NCBI GenBank assembly: GCA_011390785.1
Contig: JAABRR010000001.1
Location: 124,001-188,000, forward strand
Source: Sphingobacteriia bacterium
Lineage (GTDB): Bacteria; Bacteroidota; Bacteroidia; Bacteroidales; UBA7960
Direction: 5' to 3'
Length of the DNA stretch: 64,000 bases
Shown here in pieces: positions 9,413-18,515 of this stretch. Under the pieces are notes generated by a model. The model had not been told where the DNA came from. It saw nothing but the letters and a program-made list of their open reading frames with translations, and ran no database searches. Numbering within the stretch: the first letter of the stretch is position 1; every line of letters begins with the position of its first letter. A program made the position numbers and the translations under genes.

Positions 9413-11020
9413 CTATCTCTTTACCGGATCCAGCCCCATTCCGTATGAGATAACCCCGGTAACATAAAATTCGGGTTCTTCACTGCCATCAATTTTCCAG
9501 CGTTTGATTCCGGAAAGACTGCCATCGCCAATTATCTCGCCAGCAAAGTTTATATCATTCTCATGACGGAACGGATAATAGAGATATCCACCATCCGGGT
9601 CCACAACCATTTCGGTTACAAAGGTTCGTTCACCTTCGCCACCCTGCATGGAAAAATCTACCATGGGGTCAATTAATTGAATATCTGTACCATCAATATT
9701 ACAAACATAAATACCCGGATCGAAGCCCCCGGCAGCTTGGTTTACAGCAAGATATATTTTGTTATTAACCGTATCCACTTCAAAGGTTCTGATTTTGAGA
9801 TCAAACAAGGGGTCTATCTTGGCAATGAATGCACCTTCAGTAGTAAATCTGTATAAACCTTTACCCGTACCATGTTTACTGTACCAAAGTTCGCCATTCA
9901 CAATACGCACAGCACCATCAGTCCATCCAAAAGCAGAGGCAACACCTAATGCAGCGGCCAGTTCAGAGCCTTCGCTTGCCTGATCGAACACATAAGGATC
10001 GGGGTATTCTGCATCCTGCTCAGTAATATTAAGACGACGGGCGCCCTGGAAACGATCGAGCCAGTAAACGGTGCCATCGGGGCCCACGGTACCCACAAAG
10101 GGATCGAATCTGTAATCATAATCAGGATTGGTGGTAGTAATGGTATAACGGTTGCCACCCGAAAGGTTGGTAGTGAAAATATACCCGTCAGGTAACGGGG
10201 GGGGATCATTGGCGAAGCGAATATTTTGCCCGGCCACAGTTACCACAATCCTTTCCTTGTGTACAGAAACAGAAAGAGCATGCAAACCCAAGTCAACCCC
10301 CATATTTTCATGTGGCAGATCAGTGCCGGAATAGAGCATTTTCTTGTAAAGGCTTTGATTGATAGCATTGGTAAAATAGAGTGTTTTCGCAATCTCAGCC
10401 TGTACAGTAATGGTAAGGCTGGTTGTAAGAGTTTCCACGCCGTCAAAAATTTCGAGACCAACGGTATACTCACCTGGCGGGTTATAAGTTGTTTGTGGTG
10501 AAGCAATATTGGAAGTTTGTCCGTTACCCAAATCCCAGTTGAAAGTAACCTGGTCCTGAAGTTCGGAATATTGAAAATAGGTAACATTGAAGGTTACCGT
10601 ATCATCATAAACGATACCTGCTGGTTCGAAGGTAATCTGTGGGTTTGGTTTCTTTACAGTAAAGTTTTGTTTGAATTCGCGTTCTTCGCCATTGGCCGTA
10701 ACCCAAAGGGTAGCTTCGTAATCACCAGGTAATGGATAAAATACGCTTTCGGGCTGTATTTCGGTAGAGGTGGAATCGTTGGTAACCAGATTATTTTTCA
10801 TGATCTGACCTTGCGGAAAATGCCAGCGATACTCTTCACCATACTTTGAATTGTTAATAAACAGCACCTCGGCAGGAGCATTAAGATCTTCTACATCTAC
10901 AATGGTAAAACCAATGGTTGGCTCACCCCAGCTTTTTTCCTCTTCTTCATCGCAAGCCGTAAAAGCAACAGCCAGAATTGCCAGGGTAAAGAATATGCGG
11001 AATATTGATAATTTCTTCAT
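9413..11020 (-). CDS. PKD-domain lipoprotein with beta-propeller C-terminus
   Basis: 535 residues. The N-terminus is a lipoprotein signal ending AVAFTAC, followed directly by acidic residues (DEEEE), the usual surface-lipoprotein export signal in Bacteroidota. Two PKD-like Ig domains occupy about 35-125 and 128-210 (WHFPQGQ, TFNWDLGNGQTSN, PPGEYTVGLEIFDG). Residues 213-535 look like an NHL/six-bladed propeller (TLYFTNAINQSLYKKML, GTVGPDGTVYWLDRFQGARR, FEVDTVNNKIYLAVN, GYLYYPFRHEND). It starts 19 bases after the preceding lipoprotein, in the position where SusE/SusF-like binding proteins lie in many SusCD operons. A role as surface glycan- or peptide-binding lipoprotein is inference; no catalytic residues are recognised. 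Confidence 0.8.
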   Translation of the reverse strand: MKKLSIFRIFFTLAILAVAFTACDEEEEKSWGEPTIGFTIVDVEDLNAPAEVLFINNSKYGEEYRWHFPQGQIMKNNLVTNDSTSTEIQPESVFYPLPGDYEATLWVTANGEEREFKQNFTVKKPNPQITFEPAGIVYDDTVTFNVTYFQYSELQDQVTFNWDLGNGQTSNIASPQTTYNPPGEYTVGLEIFDGVETLTTSLTITVQAEIAKTLYFTNAINQSLYKKMLYSGTDLPHENMGVDLGLHALSVSVHKERIVVTVAGQNIRFANDPPPLPDGYIFTTNLSGGNRYTITTTNPDYDYRFDPFVGTVGPDGTVYWLDRFQGARRLNITEQDAEYPDPYVFDQASEGSELAAALGVASAFGWTDGAVRIVNGELWYSKHGTGKGLYRFTTEGAFIAKIDPLFDLKIRTFEVDTVNNKIYLAVNQAAGGFDPGIYVCNIDGTDIQLIDPMVDFSMQGGEGERTFVTEMVVDPDGGYLYYPFRHENDINFAGEIIGDGSLSGIKRWKIDGSEEPEFYVTGVISYGMGLDPVKR

Positions 11021-11039
11021 AATCAGTATTTTTCATTTA

Positions 11040-11843
11040 TTAGATTACTCTGAATGTACGTTGTGATTTGGCGCCTAAGGTTGCACCTTTAAGAATGGCT
11101 TCCGTTTCTATGGTTACACGGGTATTATCTGAAACAGTGGCACCGTCAAGAAAATCGTTAAGCCTTTCGCGGGTTATATTTTCCAGAAAATAGGCTACTC
11201 CGGCAGGCTTGAGATTATTGGTAAAGTTACCTTCGCTGTCAAACTCAAAATAAGTAACATTAAAAGGGCTCAGATTGGGGAAGATGGTAACCATTAATGG
11301 CCGGTTCATTACCTTACCAAGGGTATCTGTGATGAAAGAATAAACAGTTTCATTAAGGGCAAGAATTAATTCACCATCAACTTCCTTGCTAATCTTGTAT
11401 TGATCAGGAACAATAAATTCGTGGACAATAACATAAGCATTTTCAAGTGTTTGATAATATTGATCAAGACTTTGTCCGTTCTCTGGATATTGAGCAAATC
11501 TTTGGGCTTCAAAAAGTATTGAATCTTCAGCAAAAATATATTCCATTTCGTAAGTTTCGCTTACTCCATTTAAATCAGTTTCTACAGAAAAGGCAAATTC
11601 ATAGTTGCGCAGTTTGAATCCCCGATGGAAAAACGATACATTTTCGATGTTATCATCTATGGCCCATGCAACGTTACGCAGGTTAAGAGTATCGCCGGCG
11701 GCAGCATCGGCCATTTGGGCCAAAAGGTTGAAGGGTACCGAATTTCCGGTAAGGGTTCCCTGTTCGGCCAGGGGGTCATTTTTTTCACAACCCCACAGTG
11801 CCGTTATAAAAACAATCAGTAATATTTTTATTGATCTTTTCAT
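11040..11843 (-). CDS. Lipoprotein of unknown function in SusCD operon
   Basis: 267 residues from the ATG at 11843; the longer frame to 11885 adds a polar leader and would overlap susD, while this start gives a proper lipoprotein signal (MKRSIKILLIVFITALWGC). The mature part is beta-rich with no recognised motif (NLRNVAWAIDDNIENVSFF, MEYIFAEDSILFEAQR, PLMVTIFPNLSPFNVTYFE). It sits 13 bases after the susD-like gene and 19 before the PKD lipoprotein, so the four genes are almost certainly co-transcribed. Position suggests an accessory surface lipoprotein of the SusCD complex; nothing in the sequence fixes its ligand. Confidence 0.75.
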   Translation of the reverse strand: MKRSIKILLIVFITALWGCEKNDPLAEQGTLTGNSVPFNLLAQMADAAAGDTLNLRNVAWAIDDNIENVSFFHRGFKLRNYEFAFSVETDLNGVSETYEMEYIFAEDSILFEAQRFAQYPENGQSLDQYYQTLENAYVIVHEFIVPDQYKISKEVDGELILALNETVYSFITDTLGKVMNRPLMVTIFPNLSPFNVTYFEFDSEGNFTNNLKPAGVAYFLENITRERLNDFLDGATVSDNTRVTIETEAILKGATLGAKSQRTFRVI

Positions 11844-11856
11844 CGTGAAGTGGGAT

Positions 11857-13344
11857 TTATTGGTTAAACAATGTTGAATTTTCAATCCACCAGAAAGGTG
11901 TTACTACCCACTGATCATCACGCGCACCAAGTCTTTCAATTTCATTGGGGTTGTAAATATATTCAGTTTGGGGGTCGTAGGGTAAACGTACAATCCACTT
12001 CCCTTCATACTCATCAAGTGCCTTTTCAGGGTATTCCAATCCAGGGTAGGCTTGTTGCGAATAACCATACCGGCGCATATCTACCCAGGTTTCAGGATGG
12101 AGATACAGGGCAATATATTTCTGCATCATTATATCAGCAATTGTAAGCTCATCAACACTTTGAGCCATTGCCTGAGATTGTTGATACGTCTGAAAATCTG
12201 CTCCCACACCCAGTCGTGAAAAATTCCGTGAAACGCCATTTACGTAAGCATCAAAAGCTCTTTGCCTGTTATTGGCATAAAAGGCGGCTTCGGCTTCAAT
12301 GAAATACAACTCTTCATCCGGAATAAAAACGTAGGGAGAGTCATCTTTGGTCCAATACCCATTATACAAAACTGCAAAATCATCAAGTTCGAGAGCACCT
12401 CGCCCGGTACTTGCCGGCACAGAGAGATAATTTCCATTGCTGCCCGGGGTAGTAAGCTTAAACAATCGTGGATCAGGATTTCCGGAAAGCGTCATGGCAT
12501 CCATAAAAAAAGTGGTATGGATAGAAGAATTTAAAGAATTTCGGATCTCTGCAAAGTCCCATTGCGGACTTGGTCTTGAAGGCCCCCACAAATTGCGGAA
12601 CCAATCGCTGTCGGCATTGGTTACAAAAGCGTACAACGGCTCAGCCCAATTATCCCTGGCCAGATCAACATTGGTTAACACTTCATCATAACTTCCCTGG
12701 AAATTGGCTGTATGGAGATTCATACGAGCCTTTATGGCATAAGCAAAGGAGAGCCATTTCTGGATATCGCCATGATAAATATGATCTTCGGATGAAGTCA
12801 TGGAACGATTCGTTAATGGATCAGCCTTTTTAAGAGCTTCAATACCTTCATCAAGCATTTTTTCTACCTCAAGATAAACAATTTCCTGCGAGTCATAGGT
12901 TGGATTATAAATGCCGGTCAGAGCTTCAAGAATGGGCATATCTCCAAACATATCGGTTGTGGTGAGAAATGAATAAGCCATCATTACTTTACCCACTCCA
13001 ACATAATTATCAGAGCCTTCGTCTTCCGCAAAAATGATCATCTTATTGGCATTACCTGCAACATCAAAGTAGTGACGGCGCCAATGCCCTACACGCAATA
13101 CACTGCGATAATCCCAATAATCTTTAACCGCATTAAACCCAAACTCTGTTGTAACGTATTGGGTAATGTAGGCGGTAGTTTCGGCCTGGCCATAATGGGC
13201 GTAAGCCATGTTCCCAAGCACGGCCGGTAACATGTAATTGGGGGTTGTTCTCTGATCATTGTCAACGGATTCGTTGACATCGAGAAAGTCTTCACAGCCC
13301 CAGAAAATGAACGTAAACAAGAAAAGTGCAATATATTTTTTCAT
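11857..13344 (-). CDS. SusD/RagB-like nutrient-binding outer-membrane lipoprotein (SusD_2 type)
   Basis: 495 residues from the ATG at 13344, which gives the lipoprotein signal MKKYIALFLFTFIFWGC followed by EDFLDVN, the standard SusD mature start. RTTPNYMLPAVLGNMAYAHY fits the SusD-like_2 subfamily. The helical TPR-like core and C-terminal features (IPDEELYFIEAEAAF, MMQKYIALYLHPETWVDMRRYGY) match the family. SusD proteins cap the SusC barrel from outside and bind the substrate. It follows susC by 45 bases. With murK/murQ upstream and two wall hydrolases downstream, the likely cargo is muropeptides or MurNAc-containing glycan fragments (inference from context). Confidence 0.93.
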   Translation of the reverse strand: MKKYIALFLFTFIFWGCEDFLDVNESVDNDQRTTPNYMLPAVLGNMAYAHYGQAETTAYITQYVTTEFGFNAVKDYWDYRSVLRVGHWRRHYFDVAGNANKMIIFAEDEGSDNYVGVGKVMMAYSFLTTTDMFGDMPILEALTGIYNPTYDSQEIVYLEVEKMLDEGIEALKKADPLTNRSMTSSEDHIYHGDIQKWLSFAYAIKARMNLHTANFQGSYDEVLTNVDLARDNWAEPLYAFVTNADSDWFRNLWGPSRPSPQWDFAEIRNSLNSSIHTTFFMDAMTLSGNPDPRLFKLTTPGSNGNYLSVPASTGRGALELDDFAVLYNGYWTKDDSPYVFIPDEELYFIEAEAAFYANNRQRAFDAYVNGVSRNFSRLGVGADFQTYQQSQAMAQSVDELTIADIMMQKYIALYLHPETWVDMRRYGYSQQAYPGLEYPEKALDEYEGKWIVRLPYDPQTEYIYNPNEIERLGARDDQWVVTPFWWIENSTLFNQ

Positions 13345-13389
13345 CCTTTTAATATTTATATGATTAACAGAATCCAATTCAAAGAGAGC

Positions 13390-16300
13390 TTAAAAACTAA
13401 GATTCAAACCCATGGTAACTGCCTTACGATGAGGAACCTGGAAATAATCCACTCCCATAGTTCCGGCACCACTTGCACCACCGCCGGGACCGGCATTGTT
13501 AACTTCCGGATCGCCACCGGAGTAGTTTGTCCATAATGCAACATTCTGAAAATTAATATTTACGGAAGCATCTTTAATTCCCAATCGGGCAATAAATTGC
13601 TCCGGGAGATGATAAATCAGATTGATATTTCTTAAACGAAGCCAATAAACTTCCTCCACAAAATTTGTTCCTGCAAGGTTGTAATAATTCTGAAAAAATA
13701 CCCGATCCAGAATAATGGGGGTTTCATTTTCAACATATACTCCATCTTCTACCTCTACAACCCCATCAAAAACAAATTCCTGTAAACGGTATTCTTCCAG
13801 CATAGAGTGGTTACCACTTGATATCAGAAACTGACTTGTGGCGTTCATGATCTGCGCGCCATAGGAACCATCAAGCAGAAAAGATATCTCAAAGTCCTTA
13901 TATCTGAAGTTATTATTCAATCCATAGTACAACTGAGGTTCGCGGTTGCCTATGTATCTTTTCTCTGAATCAATGATCGGGTATCCATCTTCATTAACGA
14001 TTACCCTACCATCTTCATTCCTTTCATAATCGGTTCCAACAATACCAAAAAGAGGTTCACCCAACCATGAACTGGCAATGGCCTGCGAAGAAACCTGGCC
14101 ATAGGTAACTGGAAATTCAACCAGATCGCCAAACAACTTGGTGAGACGCGAACGGTTGCCAAACAGGTTGAGAGATGTTTCCCAACGCATATTATCTGTG
14201 CGGATCAAATTGGTAGTAATTAATGCTTCAATCCCTTTGTTTTCAACAGAGCCTGAATTTACCGTTTGCAAAATGGCGCCCGTAACCGGAGTTACACGTG
14301 GTTGAATGATCTGATCATCAGATTTTCTTTCGTAGTAGGTAACATCAATATTAAATAAACCATTCCAGAGCCTGAAGTCGGCACCTATTTCCAATTCAGT
14401 GGTAATTTCAGGTTTCAGAATTGGGTTTCCTGCAAAAGGATCATTTCTCCAGCCACTATTGATACCAAAAAACTGTGTAAGTGTTTGGGAGAGGCGATGG
14501 GGTGGTGCATCTTTACCCACCTGAGCATAACTTGCTCTGAATTTGGCAAAAGAGAAGACATCGGCCAGCTGCCCCTGTAAAAACTCAGAGGGAATAAGGG
14601 CAAAACTGTACGATGGATAGAAAAAAGAACGATTTTCAAGGGGAAGGGTTGACGACCAGTCATTTCTGGCAGTAAGCCCAAAAACAATCCAGCGGTTATA
14701 GTCGATGGTAATGTCACCAAACAAACCAATGATCCTTCGACGGGCAGTTGACTGCGAATTCCTGATTTCCTGAAGGTTGTTAATAGAATGCAGGGTAGGA
14801 TTTCTGAATCGTTCGCCTTCAACAATGGTATTTCGGGCAAAATCAGACTGGATATTATTTCCTACCAATGCAGTAACAGTAAGCTCGTCGGTAACTTTAC
14901 CATCAGCAGTAAGAATAATGGTAGAAGTAATTTTTTCACTCTCGCGGTTAAATTCCCTTATGGCCCCTTCATGAGCATTGCTCCCGGCAGTACCCCATTC
15001 GCTAACTGCTTTAAAATGCTGCTGAAAATAGTCGCGCCCGGCAATATAATTCAGGTTGAGCCAATCGGTGATGCTGTAATTGAAATTCATGGAAGCTATG
15101 GTGCGGTCAACTTCATCTTTTCTGATGTTATGATTGGCTACCCAAAGTGGATTATCCGGCACATCTGCCAGATTGCCTGTTACCGGGATCCAGACATTGC
15201 GTTCGCTGCCATCGGGATTGTAAACTTCTTCCATATTATCCCAGCGGGGCCATCTGTAAACATTGGCCATCCAGCCACCTGATGCGTTAACAATACCATA
15301 GGCATTGTTGGATTTTATAATATTGGCTGTGGTGGTAAGAGACATTCTCTCGGTTATTTTTGCCGAACCGGTAAACAAGCCCGACAACCTGCCATAATTG
15401 GTATTGGGCACAATCCCCTCATCACCAAGACTTGACATAGCCAGATAATATGTAAGCTTTTCTGTACCTCCACTCACATTGGCATCAAATTTTGCTGAAA
15501 CACCCGTTTGAAAGAAGTTATTCAGATTGTCATACACATTGTCGCTTCTTCTGAAGAGCGGCCCCCAATGCGAGAATGTTCTTGGATTGTACAGACCACC
15601 GGCTCCGGTTGTAAAAGTGTTTTGCAGGCCATGCAAAGAACCCACCTGCGATAAGGTGGTGGAAGTATTCAGGCCAACTGTTACAGCCCCTTCCTTCCCT
15701 CTTTTTGTAGTAATAATGATGGCCCCATTGGCAGCATCAATACCATAAAGTGCGGCTGCTGCAGCTCCTTTCAGGATCGACATCGATTCAATGTCGTTGG
15801 GGTTGATATCGGCGGCACGGTTGGTGGTTCCACTTACCGATGCATTAGAAATGGGTACGCCATCAATTACAAAGAGGGGTTGGTTATCGCCATCAACAGA
15901 AGTTGCACCGCGGAGAATAATTTCAGATGCCGCACCGGGAGCTCCACTTGTAGAGGTAATCTGCACACCGGAAACTCTTCCCTGCAGAGCATTAACGAGA
16001 TTCTCCTGCCGTGAAGAAACAATATCTTCAGACTGAACACTTTGTACGTTGTATGTGAGCGTTCTCTCTTCCCGTTTAATGCCCAGTGCAGTTACCACAA
16101 CCTGATCCAGTGTGGCAACATCGGGCTGCAGGGTGATATCAATAATTTGCTGGTCGCCGACAGTCACTTCCTGCGAAGTCATGCCAATAAACCGAAAAAC
16201 CAGAATGTCACCTTCACTGGCTGTCAACTGGTATCGTCCGTCAATATCAGTAGTAGTACCCTGGATGGTTCCTTTGATCATTACAGTTACCCCTATCAAA

Positions 16301-16416
16301 GGTGTATCGTCGGTAATGTCTGTTACAAGACCGGATATTTGCTTTGTTTGTGATAGCCCGGAGATGGCAATTAACAATAGCAAACCGGTTAAATACAGGA
16401 TTTTTCTCATATGCAT
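13390..16416 (-). CDS. SusC/RagA-like TonB-dependent outer-membrane transporter
   Basis: 1008 residues. A signal peptide (MRKILYLTGLLLLIAISGLSQ) can start at 16416 or two codons later at 16410. It is followed by a carboxypeptidase-regulatory-like domain (about 27-110: ISGLVTDITDDTPLIGVTV), a TonB-box-like stretch (LDQVVVTALGIKREER), the plug (about 120-235: LQGRVSGVQITSTSGAPG, NPNDIESMSILKGAAAAALYG) and a 22-strand-type barrel ending in VTMGLNLSF, the expected C-terminal phenylalanine. There is no STN domain, so signalling through an anti-sigma factor is unlikely. It lies 150 bases after murQ on the same strand and 45 before susD. It should import peptidoglycan fragments into the periplasm with TonB energy; substrate is inferred. 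Confidence 0.95.
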   Translation of the reverse strand: MHMRKILYLTGLLLLIAISGLSQTKQISGLVTDITDDTPLIGVTVMIKGTIQGTTTDIDGRYQLTASEGDILVFRFIGMTSQEVTVGDQQIIDITLQPDVATLDQVVVTALGIKREERTLTYNVQSVQSEDIVSSRQENLVNALQGRVSGVQITSTSGAPGAASEIILRGATSVDGDNQPLFVIDGVPISNASVSGTTNRAADINPNDIESMSILKGAAAAALYGIDAANGAIIITTKRGKEGAVTVGLNTSTTLSQVGSLHGLQNTFTTGAGGLYNPRTFSHWGPLFRRSDNVYDNLNNFFQTGVSAKFDANVSGGTEKLTYYLAMSSLGDEGIVPNTNYGRLSGLFTGSAKITERMSLTTTANIIKSNNAYGIVNASGGWMANVYRWPRWDNMEEVYNPDGSERNVWIPVTGNLADVPDNPLWVANHNIRKDEVDRTIASMNFNYSITDWLNLNYIAGRDYFQQHFKAVSEWGTAGSNAHEGAIREFNRESEKITSTIILTADGKVTDELTVTALVGNNIQSDFARNTIVEGERFRNPTLHSINNLQEIRNSQSTARRRIIGLFGDITIDYNRWIVFGLTARNDWSSTLPLENRSFFYPSYSFALIPSEFLQGQLADVFSFAKFRASYAQVGKDAPPHRLSQTLTQFFGINSGWRNDPFAGNPILKPEITTELEIGADFRLWNGLFNIDVTYYERKSDDQIIQPRVTPVTGAILQTVNSGSVENKGIEALITTNLIRTDNMRWETSLNLFGNRSRLTKLFGDLVEFPVTYGQVSSQAIASSWLGEPLFGIVGTDYERNEDGRVIVNEDGYPIIDSEKRYIGNREPQLYYGLNNNFRYKDFEISFLLDGSYGAQIMNATSQFLISSGNHSMLEEYRLQEFVFDGVVEVEDGVYVENETPIILDRVFFQNYYNLAGTNFVEEVYWLRLRNINLIYHLPEQFIARLGIKDASVNINFQNVALWTNYSGGDPEVNNAGPGGGASGAGTMGVDYFQVPHRKAVTMGLNLSF

Positions 16417-16566
16417 TAATTTTTGCTTCGAACTATTGGAAGTTGTTTTTTATTAAGGTTTGGCTTATAAATGTAATTGAAAAATATTTTTTAAAAAAGT
16501 TAATAATATAAAGTAATTAAATCTTATTCTGCAAAAGTCTAACTGGTTTGGTGCAGCGTAAAAAGC

Positions 16567-17415
16567 TTATTTCTCCTGAAAATTATCATTATATGCTTCA
16601 ATAGCTTTTTTTACAGAACCATACTGTAACAAAAGTTCATGGGCTGTATTTTCATCAAGCTGCAATTCTTCCATGATCATTCGGGTGCCGCGCTTTACGA
16701 GTTTTTTATTGGTCAGTTGCATATTAACCATGCGGTTTCCCTTTACACGACCCATTTTAATCATAATGGTTGTTGTTATCATATTGAGAACCATCTTCTG
16801 TGCGGTTCCTGCTTTAAGGCGTGTACTTCCGGTAACAAACTCGGGCCCTACAATCACCTCTATTGGATGCTCAGCTTCAAGGGCTACTATAGAACCAGGA
16901 TTGCAGGTAATACAACCAGTTAAAATTCCATTTTCTCTTGCTCTCTTTAAACCGCCCACTACGTAGGGTGTTGATCCGGATGCTGCAATTCCAATTACTG
17001 TATCAAGTTCATTGATATTGCGCTCTTTGAGCTCTTCCCAGGCTTTTTCGGGATCATCTTCGGCATGTTCAACGGCCTTACGCAGGGCAACATCACCACC
17101 GGCAATCAATCCAATTACAAGCGTATCAGGCACTCCGAAGGTTGGTGGAAGTTCTGATGCATCCAACACACCCAGTCGCCCGCTGGTTCCGGCACCCAGG
17201 TAAAAAATACGGCCTCCCTGACACATACGGGTCAGAATCAACTCTACCAGTGTTTCAATCTGCGGTAGCGCATCTCTTACTGCCTGGTGAACCTTAGCAT
17301 CTTCTTGATTTATAGCCGTAACCAATTCACTAACCGGCATCTTTTCCAGATTCTCAAATTCAGAAGAAGATTCTGTAATGCTTAAGGTAAATTTTTCATT
17401 CCCGGATTCTGACAT
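16567..17415 (-). CDS. murQ: N-acetylmuramic acid 6-phosphate etherase
   Basis: 282 residues, SIS-domain enzyme that cleaves the lactyl ether of MurNAc-6-P to give GlcNAc-6-P and D-lactate in the cytoplasm. Family signatures are clear: YLGAGTSGRLGVLDASELPP, GLIAGGD, GIAASGSTPYVVGGL and TGSTRLKAGTAQKMVLNM. By alignment with E. coli MurQ, the two catalytic glutamates (E83 and E114 there) are E88 (DASE) and E119 (EHAED). The length is slightly short of the E. coli protein (298), the difference being at the C-terminus. It starts 29 bases after the kinase gene, so kinase and etherase are one unit. Confidence 0.96.
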   Translation of the reverse strand: MSESGNEKFTLSITESSSEFENLEKMPVSELVTAINQEDAKVHQAVRDALPQIETLVELILTRMCQGGRIFYLGAGTSGRLGVLDASELPPTFGVPDTLVIGLIAGGDVALRKAVEHAEDDPEKAWEELKERNINELDTVIGIAASGSTPYVVGGLKRARENGILTGCITCNPGSIVALEAEHPIEVIVGPEFVTGSTRLKAGTAQKMVLNMITTTIMIKMGRVKGNRMVNMQLTNKKLVKRGTRMIMEELQLDENTAHELLLQYGSVKKAIEAYNDNFQEK

Positions 17416-17444
17416 ATCGACGATATATTCAATTATTAAACTAA

Positions 17445-18287
17445 CTATTTTTCAGAGATATGATATTGAATAAGTCCTTCCATGGGGTCAGCATTTAGCC
17501 TACCCAACTTAAAATTATGATCAATGGCAACACTTTCAAGAATTGAATGAAAATGCCATGCTATGCTACCCGTAAAATTAACAGGCAAATCGAAAGCCTT
17601 TTCGTATTGAGCAACATTTCTCGTGAAAAACTCCGAAAAACTATCATATATTATCTTTCTTACTTCAGGTTGACTTTGATGAGTATTCAAAAACCTGGTA
17701 AAGGAAGCCATGTACCTGTTGGGATAAGGCTTTCGGTAACAATTTTCGAGGATTTCTGCAGCAGTTGTATCGTATGTTTCAAAAAACAGTTTAATCAATT
17801 GTTGAGGAAGCTGTTTTTTTAAAACATCTGCGAGTAACTTTTTACCCAATACGGCACCACTGCCTTCGTCCCCCAGAATATACCCCAGGGGGGAAACGTT
17901 GGATATAACAGAATGTCCGTTGTAGTAACAGGAATTGGAACCCGTGCCCAAAATGGCCACAATGCCTTCTTTATTACCACAAAGAGAATGTGCAGCGGCA
18001 AGCAGATCACTCTCAATATATATCTTATTAATTCCGAAAAACGACTCCAGGGCAATATAAAGCTCCCTTTTCTTAATTTCATTGGTGGCACCGGCTCCAT
18101 AAAAATAAACCGACGTCAGATTATCGCGACTTAATGTAAACTCTTTCTCCAGAGTTTTTACAATTTCTGAACTTTGTTGAAAAAAGGGATTGATTCCTGA
18201 AGTAACACAATCAGTTGCCACCTTTATTGAATCAGCAAAAAGATGCCATTTGGTTTTTGTTGACCCACTGTCGGCAATTAACTTCAT
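17445..18287 (-). CDS. murK: BadF/BadG-type N-acetylhexosamine kinase, probably MurNAc kinase (MurK-like)
   Basis: 280 residues, ASKHA fold. The phosphate-1 loop is at the start (DSGSTKTKWH, D6), with later nucleotide-binding motifs AILGTGSNSC and GDEGSGAVLG. The family contains GlcNAc kinases and the MurNAc kinase MurK known from Tannerella forsythia, which makes MurNAc-6-P for MurQ. Being 29 bases upstream of murQ favours MurNAc as substrate, although GlcNAc kinase (NagK-like) activity cannot be excluded from sequence. It is the first leftward gene of the peptidoglycan block; its promoter should lie in the 228-base divergent gap with the golvesin-type amidase. Confidence 0.85.
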   Translation of the reverse strand: MKLIADSGSTKTKWHLFADSIKVATDCVTSGINPFFQQSSEIVKTLEKEFTLSRDNLTSVYFYGAGATNEIKKRELYIALESFFGINKIYIESDLLAAAHSLCGNKEGIVAILGTGSNSCYYNGHSVISNVSPLGYILGDEGSGAVLGKKLLADVLKKQLPQQLIKLFFETYDTTAAEILENCYRKPYPNRYMASFTRFLNTHQSQPEVRKIIYDSFSEFFTRNVAQYEKAFDLPVNFTGSIAWHFHSILESVAIDHNFKLGRLNADPMEGLIQYHISEK

Positions 18288-18369
18288 AAAGGTTGGTTTT
18301 TAGTTACTTAAATCCTTAAAGTTAATGAATTGGCTTTCATTCGGATTTTAAAAACTTATTGCTGCTATG

Positions 18370-18377
18370 CAAATGTA
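18370..18377 (-). promoter_or_regulatory. Possible -7 element for the murK-murQ-sus operon
   Basis: On the minus strand the sequence reads TACATTTG, a perfect match to the Bacteroidota -7 consensus TAnnTTTG, about 83 bases upstream of the murK start. The base group 19 positions further upstream is a poor -33 match, so the site is tentative. Confidence 0.4.
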
Positions 18378-18427
18378 AAAATAAAAACATAACATTAATA
18401 ATATTTTTTAAAAACCTGAAAATAATT

Positions 18428-18458
18428 TTCGTTAATTTAAAAACTTATCCTACTTTTG
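18428..18458 (+). promoter_or_regulatory. Bacteroidota-type promoter for the golvesin-type amidase operon
   Basis: TTCG at 18428-18431, a 19-base spacer and TACTTTTG at 18451-18458 match the consensus TTTG-N19-TAnnTTTG in all but one base. Transcription would start near 18465, about 50 bases before the amidase ATG at 18516. It faces away from the murK side of the same gap. Confidence 0.65.
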
Positions 18459-18515
18459 AAAGTAAAATAAGGATTAATCAATCAATCTGATGATAAGGCA
18501 AAATCTTCTATTCTA

